A stretch of 64,000 nt of DNA from Nigrospora sphaerica (taxonomy: Eukaryota > Ascomycota > Sordariomycetes > Amphisphaeriales > Apiosporaceae). A model generated the notes under the pieces. It did not search any database. It saw nothing but the letters and a program-made list of their open reading frames with translations, and had not been told where the DNA came from. Both the position numbers and the translations under genes were made by a program. This document shows, piece by piece, positions 21,588 to 32,542 of the stretch. Position 1 is the first letter of the stretch. Each line of letters starts with the position of its first letter. The stretch spans positions 3,348,001 to 3,412,000 of the forward strand of contig JAGVVL010000022.1 of NCBI GenBank assembly GCA_018287875.1. The letters run 5' to 3'.

Positions 21588-21815
21588 TCACAGCTCGAGC
21601 TGGCCCGGGCCGCCGCCGAGAAAGTACCAGTACATGCCGGCCAGCAGCAGGGCGGCGACGAACAGCCACTGCGCGAGCATGGCGCGGTGCGTTTCGGCCT
21701 CGGAGTCGGTCGCCTCGACGTACCACGCCTTGGGCTTAAGGTCGCACTCGCCCTGGACGCGGTCCTCGGGCACGTCGGCGAGCGTCGTCGTCATGCTTGG
21801 CGCCCGCTTGCCCAT
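21588..21815 (-). CDS. Small tail-anchored membrane protein, 75 residues
   Basis: A single exon on the reverse strand encodes 75 residues from an ATG at 21815. A hydrophilic, acidic N-terminal part (ADVEDR-like: TLADVPEDRVQGECD) precedes a C-terminal hydrophobic helix (WLFVAALLLAGMYWYFLGG) and a five-residue tail. This is the layout of a tail-anchored single-pass protein inserted into the ER or mitochondrial outer membrane. I do not recognise a family. The frame is open upstream to 21959, but that extension is His/Pro-rich and looks like untranslated leader; a second Met seven codons in is an alternative start. Small size means the coding call rests mainly on the coherent membrane segment and sensible codon use. 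Confidence 0.55.
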   Translation of the reverse strand: MGKRAPSMTTTLADVPEDRVQGECDLKPKAWYVEATDSEAETHRAMLAQWLFVAALLLAGMYWYFLGGGPGQLEL

Positions 21816-23189
21816 GTTCTGTGTCTCCCTGCTGAAGGTTCGGAGGAGAAGGTGGAGGTGGTGGTAGTGGCGGTGGCTGTCTGGGACCGCGCTGGGCCAA
21901 GTGCCAGGAAACCTGGGTGTCCGCGGGGGAGACAGCAGATGGATCTGACTAGGAGTCAAGCTAGTGCAGCCTGGTCTGTGTTTGTTGGCTAAAGGGCGAG
22001 ACGATGGCTCCGATAATGTACCGAATGGGCGCCGATCTTGAGGCGCTGTAAAGCTGACTGGTTGTCTATAATGTAGTGATATACCACCCAGGGGCAGCCG
22101 ATGAGGTGAGAGTATTAGAGCTGAAAGGGTGGAGATCCGAGTAGGTTCTTACGAGCCGGGCCGCTTGAGATGGCGCGTGTAAAGACGAAGATACGGAGGG
22201 GTGAGCTGGATGTGGGTTGAATAGAAACGCATGCGCTTGGCTGCCTCCTAATAAGCTGGCGCACTAGCAATACGATCCCCGACGCCGACGGCATCCTATC
22301 CTGAGCAACCCCGCCCCCTCTCAGCTTGCGGGCTCAGGACGAACCGCATGCTCGGGTGTCTATACATCTTGCGCATCCGGGCGGTTTATGGGCTGATGTC
22401 GGAACAGCGCGCCCATCGTCAGATGCCGAGGACAAGGGGAGGCCCCACTCGGCCGCCTGGGACCGTCGTAGGCCGAAGGGGCGGGAATAGAAGGAAGAAA
22501 AAAATTAGTGCCCCCGGCAAACTCCGATCAGGGGAACCGGCGGCTTGGCACGCACGGGCTGGGGGGGGGGGGGGACATGGACAGATGAATCGATAGATAG
22601 ATGTGACAGAGGGGATGAATGGACGCGGCGGATGGAAATGGCCGCTCGCCTGGGAAAGGGGTTCGTTGGTCACGACGCGCAGGCAATGAATGCAGGTACC
22701 TGACGGATACGATCCGGGTGGCCCGGAGAACTGGTGGAGGTTCCGTCGTCGGCCACGTCAATTAGCTAGCTGAGGTTCCCTGGCCTGCCACCCTTCAGTC
22801 TCTCCATCAAAGGTACGCCGCCGAATGGACGCCAGCGCAGGGACTGAACTTACGTAAGTCATGCGTGAAACGAGCGTCTGTTTTGAGGGCGTCTTCCGTG
22901 CACATGCCTAAGCTCGCCATAAACCAAATCGCTGCCTACGAAAGATCCAAGCCGCTAGTTGGGCCTTCAACATGTATGCCACACATCACTCGTCAATGGG
23001 CGCCGCAATTGGGTTCAGCCATTCTCCGGGGTGCTCGTCAACACATCATTAAAAATTAGGTAGTTAATCTATATCGTAAGGGGGGAGGCAACACCTCGTG
23101 GCTCCGATGCGTCATCTATACAACTTTTTCTTCATCAGCGCCGGCCGCAGGGCCGTCGTAAAATGGACCATATCCACGCCCTGGCGTGC
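21816..23189. other. Intergenic region
   Basis: About 1.4 kb between two reverse-strand genes, holding the promoter of the small membrane protein gene and the 3' side of ERG3. A run of 14 G lies at about 22561-22574. No coding sequence was recognised. Confidence 0.5.
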
Positions 23190-24244
23190 TCATTCCTTCT
23201 TGTTCTTCTGGGGGATGGGCTGGTCGTTCTCGTCCACCAGGCCCTTGGCGCGCATGACCTTGAGCGCGTCGTTGAGGGGGTCCAGCTCCGCCTGCGGGGG
23301 CCTGTGCGAGCCAAACTGCGTGTCGGCCCAGGTGAAGTACTGGCCGTAGTTGCACGTGAAGTAGATGTGGTGCAGCGTGTGGTGCGCCGGGCTGTTGATG
23401 TACTTTTCGAGCCAGTGACCCGTGATCATGTCGCCGTCGTGGATGAAGATGGCCCAGATCTGCACCGCCACGAAGAGCACCATGTAGAGGTACTTCTGGA
23501 TCGGGAAGAGGAAGGGGAACACGCTGCGCGCGGGTTAGCCACGGGAACAGCCGCCGCCGGCCGGGATGCACACTCACTGGTAGGGCAGAGACTGGACGAA
23601 GCCATCCATGGGGTGGAACGCGAGAGCCGCCCACGGCGTCGGCACTGCGCATGCTTGTCAGTTTCCCCGTGTTCGTCTCCCGGATTCCCTGCGCACGACT
23701 TACCGATCCACTTGTGGTGAGGCTTGTGGATGTACTTGTAAATGCTGGGGTGGTGTTCGAGGCGGTGAATCCAGTAGATCAGGAAGTCGTTCCAGACCAT
23801 GTACAGCACCGTCGAGACGCCCATCCACCACCAGCCGTACTCGCTCACGTCGGTGTACAGCAGACTGTGGCCGCGCACCTCGGCAATGAAAAAGGGCAGC
23901 GTGAGGATGTCGATGAAGGGGATGGCCGTCATGGACGAGGCAATCTCCTGGCGGACCTGGTTCTTCAGGAAACGGGGGTGGTGCTCGAGGCGTCGGTCGA
24001 AGATGCAGTAGTAGGAGAAGGCGCTGAAGACGAAGTACAGCGAGGCGGCGCCGACGGCAGTAATGGCATAGAGTGAGATCAGCTGACGGTAGATGTTGTC
24101 GCGCGGCCAGGCCGACTCGACGGGCGCGGTGCCATCGTAGACGGGAAGGGAGCCGTTGCTCAGAATAGGAGACGCCTGCGGCAGGAAGTAGGCCCAGGCC
24201 TTGTCCAGGACGAGGGGATCGAGGACTTCTAGGGCGACGTCCAT
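23190..24244 (-). CDS. erg3: Sterol C-5 desaturase (ERG3)
   Basis: Three exons on the reverse strand, 24244-23704, 23644-23578 and 23523-23190, encode 313 residues. The introns are 59 and 54 nt and keep phase. All three histidine boxes of the fatty acid hydroxylase superfamily are present: HRLEHH, HKPHH and HHTLHH, which bind the di-iron centre. Several hydrophobic segments (for example around LISLYAITAVGAASLYFVFS) place it in the ER membrane. The enzyme introduces the C5(6) double bond into episterol-type precursors, the penultimate stage of ergosterol synthesis, with NAD(P)H, cytochrome b5 and oxygen. The gene is isolated from other sterol genes. The middle exon is only 67 nt, but it encodes the family block TPWAALAFHPMDGFVQ, which confirms it. 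Confident assignment. Confidence 0.94.
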
Positions 24245-27200
24245 GATGCTGTTCTTCCGTCCGCACTGCTGGCGGAAGGGCGGATTGGCAGTAAAAAAGG
24301 GGAAAGACGTAGAGCGTGCGCAACAAGGTTCAACGGGCTCAGCCTGAAGTGCAGAGGTCGACGCGCAAGGAGCAAGCTAGGAAAGCGACAGGGCTGCGCC
24401 TAAAAACTCAATTGAACTGGCAAGGAACCAAGACGACGCCGTTGAGAGAGGGGAGGGATTACGGCAAAAGATAAGATGCGACGAATAAATGGGACGACGT
24501 GTTTTGGGACGCGCCACTTTGGCAGCAATTGCGCCAGGAGACAGGCCACCGGACCTTATTTCCTCCGTGGGAGCAGCAGATCCCGTCACGCCGAAGCGAA
24601 GAGGGAGGGCCCGAAATTGCGAATCGCAATTTCGCTGCACCCGGCTGACAGCGAGGGAGCCGCGTGCCGGACCTGTGTATAAACTGGAGCCCAAGCGGCC
24701 GATGCGCACGCGCGCTCCGGGGTTTGTCTTTTGCGAGCCTTGCCTTGCCACCGAGGTACGTAAAAAAAATAGAGGGCCACCAACCGAGCCCGCCCTACCG
24801 CCGCTATGGCATTCCCATTAAGCACTTGACAAACTGGCCTCCCGCCTCTTCTCCCCTCCCAGAGGTGGACCGTATCTGTATCGTCAGTTCGAGCTCGAAA
24901 CCATGAGGCCAAGCCGTTCCATCCAACAGCCAATCATCGTAAGATGCTCACCCCCCTTCCCAATCGCTCTGGTCCACCCGCCCTGTATTCCGCTCGGTCG
25001 GGGGTTGCTGGTCTTAAACTGCACCCCAAAACCCTGGCGACCAGCAGACCCTGTCGACCACGCGCACCGACGGCTCCAGGAAATGCCCGGCTGCTCAGGG
25101 TTCAAGGGAAACACAGAGAGAAGCTCGCGAGAGGGGGGGGGCAGCTCGGGTCGAGGGGTCCCAGATCGGAAGACCGAATTTTGTCAGAATGGGGTGATCT
25201 TTAGAGTTATCAGATACGTCGGATCTTGGGATGCCGCCTGAGGCTATGCCCGATGAGGAAGCTTTCGCTTCCGTTGGGGCCCTCAATTCGAGCCCTGAGA
25301 GGTCACTGAATACGGATACGGAGTATCAGGTACCTTGCATAGGCGCTAATAGGTCCTCGACTAGCCACTTCCTACTTGCCTTCAAAAGGCAGCTTTAGGG
25401 AGGCCCAGAGTAGCGGTACACAAGTAAGCCCATCTCAAGTAGTACTGGTCTACTTCTACCTAGCCCAGCACAGTACACAGTACTTCCTTACTGGATTATT
25501 CATCCCCCCTTCCTTCTTCCACCAAGTTTTCTATGCCCTGCCAAGACCCCCTAGCCGGCCCCGCCATCAGTGTCAGCAAGGGGAACGAAGCTCTGCTTCC
25601 TTCACCTTTCCATCGGGGTCTTCACGGCATCAATGCCGGCTGAACAACAAACGCCGATGTCGTGCGCGTGAGTCGTTTGGCATACCCGACGACAACAAAT
25701 CCCATTGATTCACTCGAGTCCCACAGTGCGGATGATGGCATCTAGTACTCCGTAGCTCTATTGTATCAACTCAAGTACCTACCTACTTAGGTATCTAGGG
25801 ATGTACGGGTTTACTCACGTACCTCTTATGTGGTGCCGTGGCCCGCGTAATAAGTGGGGCTGGCATCCTTTTTTTGGTACTGGCAACATCCCGTCAATTG
25901 CAGCGCATCCTGTTGGACATGAGGCTCCTCAGGGAACAAACGAAACACGCCAAACCACGGCCCTCATCCATTTTCGCGAATGGAACGACATGAGGAAAGT
26001 ATGGCTCGATGCTGCAACTGAGGCTTGGTCAGTTCTACCGCAAAACGGGTGCTCCTGCTCCACTGGGTCCTCTTTGATCGTCGTTGCGACACACTACATT
26101 CTCGAACCGTTGCGTGTTTGCTTGGACATCCCGACAGGCCGTGACTCGCCAGATCATCGTCTTGTCCGTTCCCGCATCGGCAGCCACCGGGGTCTAGGGC
26201 TCGACCGATCCTCTCCTGCTTCTGCTGTACCTATTTGTTTGCCCCTGAGCACCTCCCTGGGTGTGGGGCACATAGACATGGATTCAGCTGTGTGAACACT
26301 CGGGCATCGGACTCGGGCGTCGGACTTGGGCGTAGGGCTCCGACGCTCGCCTCCGAAATCCGGCCTCACCACTGGGTACGCGCGACAGCGGCCGCATGCC
26401 CACCCTCCCTCACCCGTGGGGACGAACACCGGCAGGGCGCAAATCCCGGGGCATCCCAGTTGCGCGCGTGGTTGGTGTGGCAAAGTCGGAGGTCGCCTAG
26501 GGCAAGCTACCCTCTCATCTCACCGGGCTGTCTCCTGTGGCCACTAACGCGAGATCGGTCTGATGCTATAGAAGGCCGGCCGTTTCGGCGTCCCTGCTTT
26601 TGAGGGATATAGCTTTGCTGTGGTCCTAAATATTGCAGCCTCCTACTGAATGCTGTCGATAATGGGTTTCGTTGGTTTAAAGAGTGGCACCGAACCATTG
26701 GTCCTCTGGCGTTGTGCTCGAGCCGCAAACCTGCCCAGACGAAACACACCCTTATTCTTCACGTGGTAGATTTATCACAAGAAGGCTTGAAGTTTGAGTT
26801 GGTTTTGGGGTCGGGTTGGTCTGAAGCCGAGATAACTTATGATTGTTACGGTACACTAATCTGACTGCCGCCCATGGCCGTTAAGAGACATCCGCGTTGA
26901 CCTGGTGGATTTGATAGCTGATCGAACATGAGTAAATGAAAACACAATAGGAGTCTCAAGAAACAGAAACTGGAAGTTCCTGCTCAGTTTTGAATGTTAA
27001 GGATCCGTCGATGATGCGGACCAGGAGCAACTTATACCTTGGTTGTATGAAACCACCGCTTTTTAATGCATCCGAGAGAAAATCCTCAAAGCCAACACAG
27101 CTTCCCAGAGTCTAGCTATGACATAACCCCTGGCCCGCTCCATCCCTTTGCGATGGAAAGTGGCGGACGCGGTGTAGCTGCGCTACTACCGCAACATCCC

Positions 27201-27569
27201 CGAGCAACCGTTTCCCCTGACGCCTTCTAAAGCCAATATCCCACCGGCCTTGGGTTTCGTCTGGTGGTCAACAGCCCTCTTCGACAAAAATATCTGCCAT
27301 TCATCCTCTTCCCTGGTTTTTCTGGCTAGTTGCTTTGTCTCACGTTGATAGTGATTGCCGAGCGAGATAGTTCCGTGATGGTAGCTGTTGAATCAACTGC
27401 CGGCCTGCAGCGTTTTGCACACCAGTTCGCGGCCGGCGCCCCTTTTTGCTAGCGACGGCGAAATTTAGGGAAACTCCAGTCTTTCCCTGCTGTCAGCACA
27501 CTCGGCTGATACCCGCCTCTATTTCAGGAAGACATTGGTGGTTTAAAAAAACCGCATTGTTGGTTGCGA
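24245..27569. other. ERG3 promoter and gene-poor region
   Basis: The left part is the ERG3 upstream region, with a perfect palindrome at 24612-24634. The remainder has only short, non-protein-like open frames. GTACTTA/TAGGTA-type strings occur at about 25773-25796. Nothing further was recognised. Confidence 0.45.
24612..24634. promoter_or_regulatory. Perfect inverted repeat upstream of ERG3
   Basis: Arm CGAAATTGCG (24612-24621), spacer AAT, arm CGCAATTTCG (24625-24634). It lies about 370-390 nt upstream of the ERG3 start codon. The dyad layout suits a dimeric transcription factor, but the sequence matches no binding site I know. Function is inferred only. Confidence 0.4.
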
Positions 27570-27812
27570 TCACTTCAGCCTCGCGAGAACTTTTGAGGCA
27601 AGTATGTCGTATGATGGCGAATCGGGAGCAGGTGCGTTGCCGACAGATATCCCATGAGACATCAAGTATCTTATTATCTCATAGTTGCCATTGTTCATCG
27701 CCACCCCGAGAGGCGAAGACATTGGATCACCGTCTTCATTGACCGTTTCCTCATCAGGAAGAATACTATGAATTAACAGATCATCGCGAAGATATGTTAC
27801 ACGCTTTGGCAT
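27570..27812 (-). pseudogene. Ankyrin-repeat-like remnant
   Basis: A reverse-strand frame of about 80 residues contains SSPLGVAMNNGNYEIIRYLM followed by SHGISV, matching the ankyrin-repeat pattern (TPLxxAxxNGxxEIVxxLLxxGA). The preceding residues could be the end of an earlier repeat. It has no credible start or domain partners, and upstream reverse-strand DNA (to about 29036) contains only short disconnected frames. Probably a decayed fragment of an ankyrin protein gene, a large and fast-turning family in these fungi; a terminal exon of an unrecognised gene is possible. Confidence 0.35.
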
Positions 27813-29436
27813 TGACCTACACGCCCATTAGAGTAAGACCTTGGATAAACTCGAGATTCTACTATAGGCAGCGCCAGCTCCAGAAAGGGCAGTCTAGACA
27901 TCACGTATGTAACCGAGCATTCAAACCCACATTAGACTCGAGAACTGTTTTAATATTGGTCTGTTTTGGTCCTTCAAGGCCTCCATCACGGGCGTGCCTG
28001 GTGTAGGGCTAGGATTTCCCGTCCAGCCTCATCTCCTCCGGAAGTAGTGACTCCCACGTTCCCGATCACGTGTTCAGCATCCGGTAACTCGTCCCTAGGA
28101 ATTCATTGCAGTAATTCTCCTAGCGAGCCGAACGGATGAGAGTCAGGAACGGTGCCATGTTCCGAGGGTTGGAGAATTGCTTGCTTTTGATTGGGGACCG
28201 CGAACCTGCTGCGAGAGGCAATACTCCCCGGCTGAAAAGATGGAATATGCTACTTCAATCGCAATCTCTGGCTTCGCTGAAAAGGACAACCCAGGGTGAT
28301 TGGTTACCAGTGGTCATTGCCAATTCCGACCGCAAGGAAATGACAGTACTCTTGAGGCACAGAACCTTGGAAGTAATCAAGGCGAATTGGCCCCTTGAAT
28401 TCGAGGGCATCTCAGCAACGGATGCACCAATAACTCTGAAATCCACTGGAGATATTGCCCGTCGTACCATGCTCTCATCCAGACCTTAATCAGCGAACAT
28501 GTGGTTCATAACCGGTACAGTGATGGCACCATCCCCGTGGGAGCCAGAGTTCCAGCAGGTAAGAGTCTGAATGGATTTAGAAAATCCAAAGGCATGCTCG
28601 TATCTTGACCGGGAAACAGCACCGCCTCGTAATTGAGGCACAGACATGCTCAGTGATACGCTTCTGAAAAACGTTTGTCTTTCTGGTAACATCGTACAAC
28701 CCAAGGTCACAATCAGAAGAAAAGAGCACAGCAGCTTGGATTCTTTCACCATATGCGGATGTGCTGCTCTGGTTCGTACCTTCATCCCACGAAGTTCTTG
28801 CTAACCTTACTTTATGGGACATGTCTGATATCAGCCCTGGGAGGCTAGCATGTTATTGATATCCTCCTAGACACCCATTGAACCTTGAGCTTCAACAGCC
28901 GTCTCCACAGTCTGTTAAACCCCCCGTCGGCCTGAGAGAGCCTTGGAGACCACACTACATCAGATCTTGTACGTTTGCAAGGAAGGATGACCATGGCCGG
29001 TACAATCAGGTCATCAATGCCGAATCCGACCAGCAATAAATGTCAGAAGTCACTCCGCCTCACTCAACCGTCGGTGGCGCGTGGTTAGCGCTTCAAATTC
29101 CAGTGGATGGTCGTAGGTGGAGTCTACTTGCGGGGGAGCAGCTGCAGCTCGGTGCCTTTCGCCCCGCGTAACCCGCATTGGCAGTTGCCCCGCGGGCCAT
29201 CGTGAGATGATCCCCCAGGTTGGATACGATGCTGTTGCGCGTCGATTGCTCCGATCTTGTTCTTATAACACTGCTCTGGTTTGAACCTCGAGCCGTGTCT
29301 GTCTCCTTCCGAAGCTGTAACCCGCGGCTTTAACTTGAACTCCCACCAACGTCTGATCGTTCACCGACGGAGAATCCCGCCATTGTGTCCCTTGCTTCCA
29401 TCCGTGCTCCTAGGGCCGACATACCTCCCCGCAGCC
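27813..29436. other. Gene-poor region upstream of beta-mannosidase
   Basis: No gene recognised. Short frames on either strand (for example 28136-28489 +, 28845-29036 -) look weakly protein-like but cannot be assigned. The right end, rich in C/T and with TATAAC near 29263, is the likely promoter of the downstream gene. Confidence 0.4.
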
Positions 29437-32044
29437 ATGGAGCCCCGCATCGTGATACCCATCGACAAGGACTGGAAGTTCAGACAGGCCGACAAGAAGG
29501 ATAGCGAGTTCCTGTCTGTGGCCCAATTCCCTACACAGGTTCATCTGGATCTCCTCCACCATGGCGTTATCGCGGACCCGAACATCGGCAAGAATGAACT
29601 CGACGTGCAGTGGATTGGGGAAGTCCCCTGGGTCTACAGGACCATCTTCCGGGCCCCCGACTTTGCGTCCTCAGCCAGGGCCGTCTTGGCTTTCGACGGC
29701 CTCGACACCTTCGCCACCGTGGTGCTGAACGGAAAACAAGTCCTCGAGACGGACAACATGTTCACCCCCGAACGGGTCGACGTCACGGACCGCCTCAACA
29801 AGGACGCCGAGAATGAACTGGAGATTACCTTCGACAGCGCGTACCTGAGGGGTTGGAAGCTGGTGGAAAAATACCCCGACCACAAATGGGGCTGCTGGAA
29901 CGGGGATAACTCTAGATTGGCCGTCAGGAAGTCTCAGTATCACTGGGTAAGCAATAAACCACCCTGAGGGCGCCTCGGGGCTTAGCTAACAGCACCAGGG
30001 CTGGGACTGGGGTCCAACGCTGCTTACCTGTGGCCCGTGGCGTCCGATTCATTTGGAGATCTACGAATCGAGACTGGCGGATCTTTGGTGCGACATCGAG
30101 GTAGACAAGTCACTAAAGTCCGCCACCGTCAAGGCCAATACATCGGTCGAGGGGAAAGCGGCCAAGGTCCGCTTCGACGTGTCTCTCGATGGCCAATCCG
30201 TGGCCGGCCAGGAGGTTGATGGTACGAATGCCACGTTCCTGATCAAGGACCCGGCACTTTGGTACCCGGCTCGCTACGGTAAGCAACCGCTTTACACCGT
30301 CAAGGCCACGCTACTCGACGGCGACAAGGTAGTCGACTCGATCGCCAAGAAAGTCGGGCTCAGACGGGCCGAGCTGGTGCAGAGACCACTCAAGGACCAG
30401 CCAGGAACTTCGTTCTTTTTCGAGGTCAACGGTACCCCGGTGTTTTGCGGCGGCAGCAACTGGATTCCGGCTGATAACTTCACCCCGCGCATTAGCGAGG
30501 AGAGGTATCGCGACTGGGTCAAGATGGTGGCCGATGGAAATCAATTCATGATTCGGGTATGGGGTGGAGGCATCTACGAGGAGCAGGCGTTTTACGACGC
30601 TTGCGATGAGCTCGGAATTCTGGTCTGGCAAGATTTCATGTTCGGGTGCGGCAACTACCCGGCGTGGCCTGAGCTTCTCGCGTCCATCAAGCGGGAGGCC
30701 GAGGAGAACGTCAAGCGGCTGCGACACCATCCCAGCATTGTCATCTTTGCTGGCAACAACGAGGACTACGCGTATGCCGAGAGCGTCAACCTAACATGGG
30801 ATAAGGACAACCACGATGCCGAGAGCTGGCTTAAGACCGACTTCCCTGCGCGCTACATCTATGAAAAGATCCTGCCCGAGGTGTGCAAGGCGCTGGTCCC
30901 GGGCACACACTACCACCCCGGCAGCCCCTGGGGAGGCGAGAGCACCGCAGACGCAACTGTCGGGGACATCCACCAGTGGAATGTATGGCACGGCTCGCAG
31001 GAGAAGTACCAGAACTTCGACAAACTTGTGGGCCGGTTTGTGTCCGAGTTCGGCATGGAGGCCTTCCCGTCGATCAAGACCATCGACGGCTTCCTGCCGC
31101 AGGGCAAGGAAGACCCGGACCGGTACGCGCAATCGGCGACGATGGACTTCCACAACAAGGCCGAGGGGCACGAGCGGCGCCTCGCGCTCTACCTGGTCGA
31201 AAACATGCGGTATGGGCCCGACCCGCTCGAGCAGTTCGTCTACAGCACGCAGCTGATGCAGGGCGAGTGCCTCGCCTCGGCCTACCGCCTGTGGAAGCGG
31301 CAGTGGAAGGGGCCGGGGCGCGAGTACTGCGCCGGCGCCCTCGTGTGGCAGATCAACGACTGCTGGCCCGTCACGAGCTGGGCCATCTGTGACTACCACC
31401 TGCGGCCCAAGCACGCCTACTACACGGTCAAGCGCGAGTTGGCGCCCGTCAGCGTCGGCATGACGCGCCGCGAGCACCGCCGCCCGCGCGGCGAGCACTC
31501 GCGCGTCGACGCCGAAGTGCGCACCGAGATCGACATCTGGGGCTCCAACATGACCCTCGAGGACCTGACGGTCGACTGCGTCGTGCACGCCTGGGACGTC
31601 GAAACGGGTGACCCCATCCAGGGCGCCGCCGCCGCCGCCGTCATCGCCACCGCCCCTGCCGTTACCCTGCCCGCGAACCGCAGCACCGAGATCACGGCCC
31701 TCGACGTGCCTGGCAGCGCCGCCGAGGCCGCCCGCACCGTCGTCGCCGCCTACCTGGTGCGGGATGGCCGCCAGGTGGCCCGCTACGTCAACTGGCCCGA
31801 GCCGCTCAAGTACCTGCACCTGCAGCGGCCCCAGAATCTCGTTGCCCAGCTGAGCGACGATGGCCGCACCGTCGCCGTCAGCGCCGAGGTACCCGTCAAG
31901 GGCCTCGCCCTCGAGTGCGATGATGACGACGTCCGATTCGATGACAACCTCGTCGACATTGTGCCCGGTGAGACCGTGATCATCGGCGTGCGGGGAGTGA
32001 AGAGCTCCACGGTCATCACGACGCGTTACTTGGGTATGATTTAA
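29437..32044 (+). CDS. Beta-mannosidase, glycoside hydrolase family 2 (intracellular, MndB type)
   Basis: Two exons, 29437-29946 and 29999-32044, encode 851 residues. The 52-nt intron falls before the GH2 block GWDWGP. Order of domains: N-terminal jelly-roll, immunoglobulin-like domain, TIM barrel, C-terminal beta domains. The acid/base is Glu425 in AGNNEDYAYA and the nucleophile Glu520 in VSEFGMEAFP, both intact. It should cleave terminal beta-1,4-mannose from manno-oligosaccharides or N-glycan cores. There is no signal peptide, and the length fits the intracellular MndB (clade B) type rather than secreted MndA. It converges on xylitol dehydrogenase 500 nt downstream, both being hemicellulose-sugar functions, though this adjacency may be coincidence. 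The start ATG begins the conserved N-terminus (IPIDKDWKFRQ). Confidence 0.95.
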
Positions 32045-32542
32045 GAGGGGGGTTCTCCCCGCCCCTTGGTTGAGCTTGGGCTGTCCGCTCGGCTTTTTTA
32101 CTTTAAAAAAGCAAAGATACTTAGCATTAGCATATTTGCATCCGAACGCAATACAACTCTTCGTCTCTCTTGATTTCTGGCTCCACTCAAGTTTACACAC
32201 GTGAAAAAGTCCTTCTGATGGCTTTGATAGTCATTCAATTCATCATCTCGTGTTATGTGGCCGAGGGCGCACGAAAACAGCTACTTCAGCTGGGGCGTCT
32301 GTGCCCTGGTGGAAGGGCAGCTTCGACCAATACGGCAATAATTTGTTCCAAGGTATCCCTCTCATCCAGCGTAACTGGACCGGTCCAGGGCTGACCCTAC
32401 GACATTTTGCTGGAAACCCCGACCGCCTCGAGAGCGGCTGGACCATCAAGGTTCGCAGCTTGGACTCCCCATGCGTTCCCAGGCGGGCCTGGCGATGCAA
32501 AGGCCATGGGCTGATTGGCGGCGGTAACGGAGCGCAGTTCGC
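32045..32542. other. Convergent intergenic region
   Basis: About 500 nt between the 3' ends of beta-mannosidase (+) and xylitol dehydrogenase (-), serving both 3' untranslated regions. A T6/A6 stem-like run near 32095-32111 could assist 3'-end formation. No gene seen. Confidence 0.5.

Noticed and set aside
29074..29110. tRNA-like A-box string (TGGCGCGTGGTTAGCGC)
   Set aside because: No matching B-box, T-arm or acceptor stem could be found at the required spacing.
30791..32200. Reverse-strand open frame of 469 codons
   Set aside because: It is the antisense shadow of the GC-rich second exon of beta-mannosidase; composition is Val/Gly/Asp/Arg-biased with no domain.
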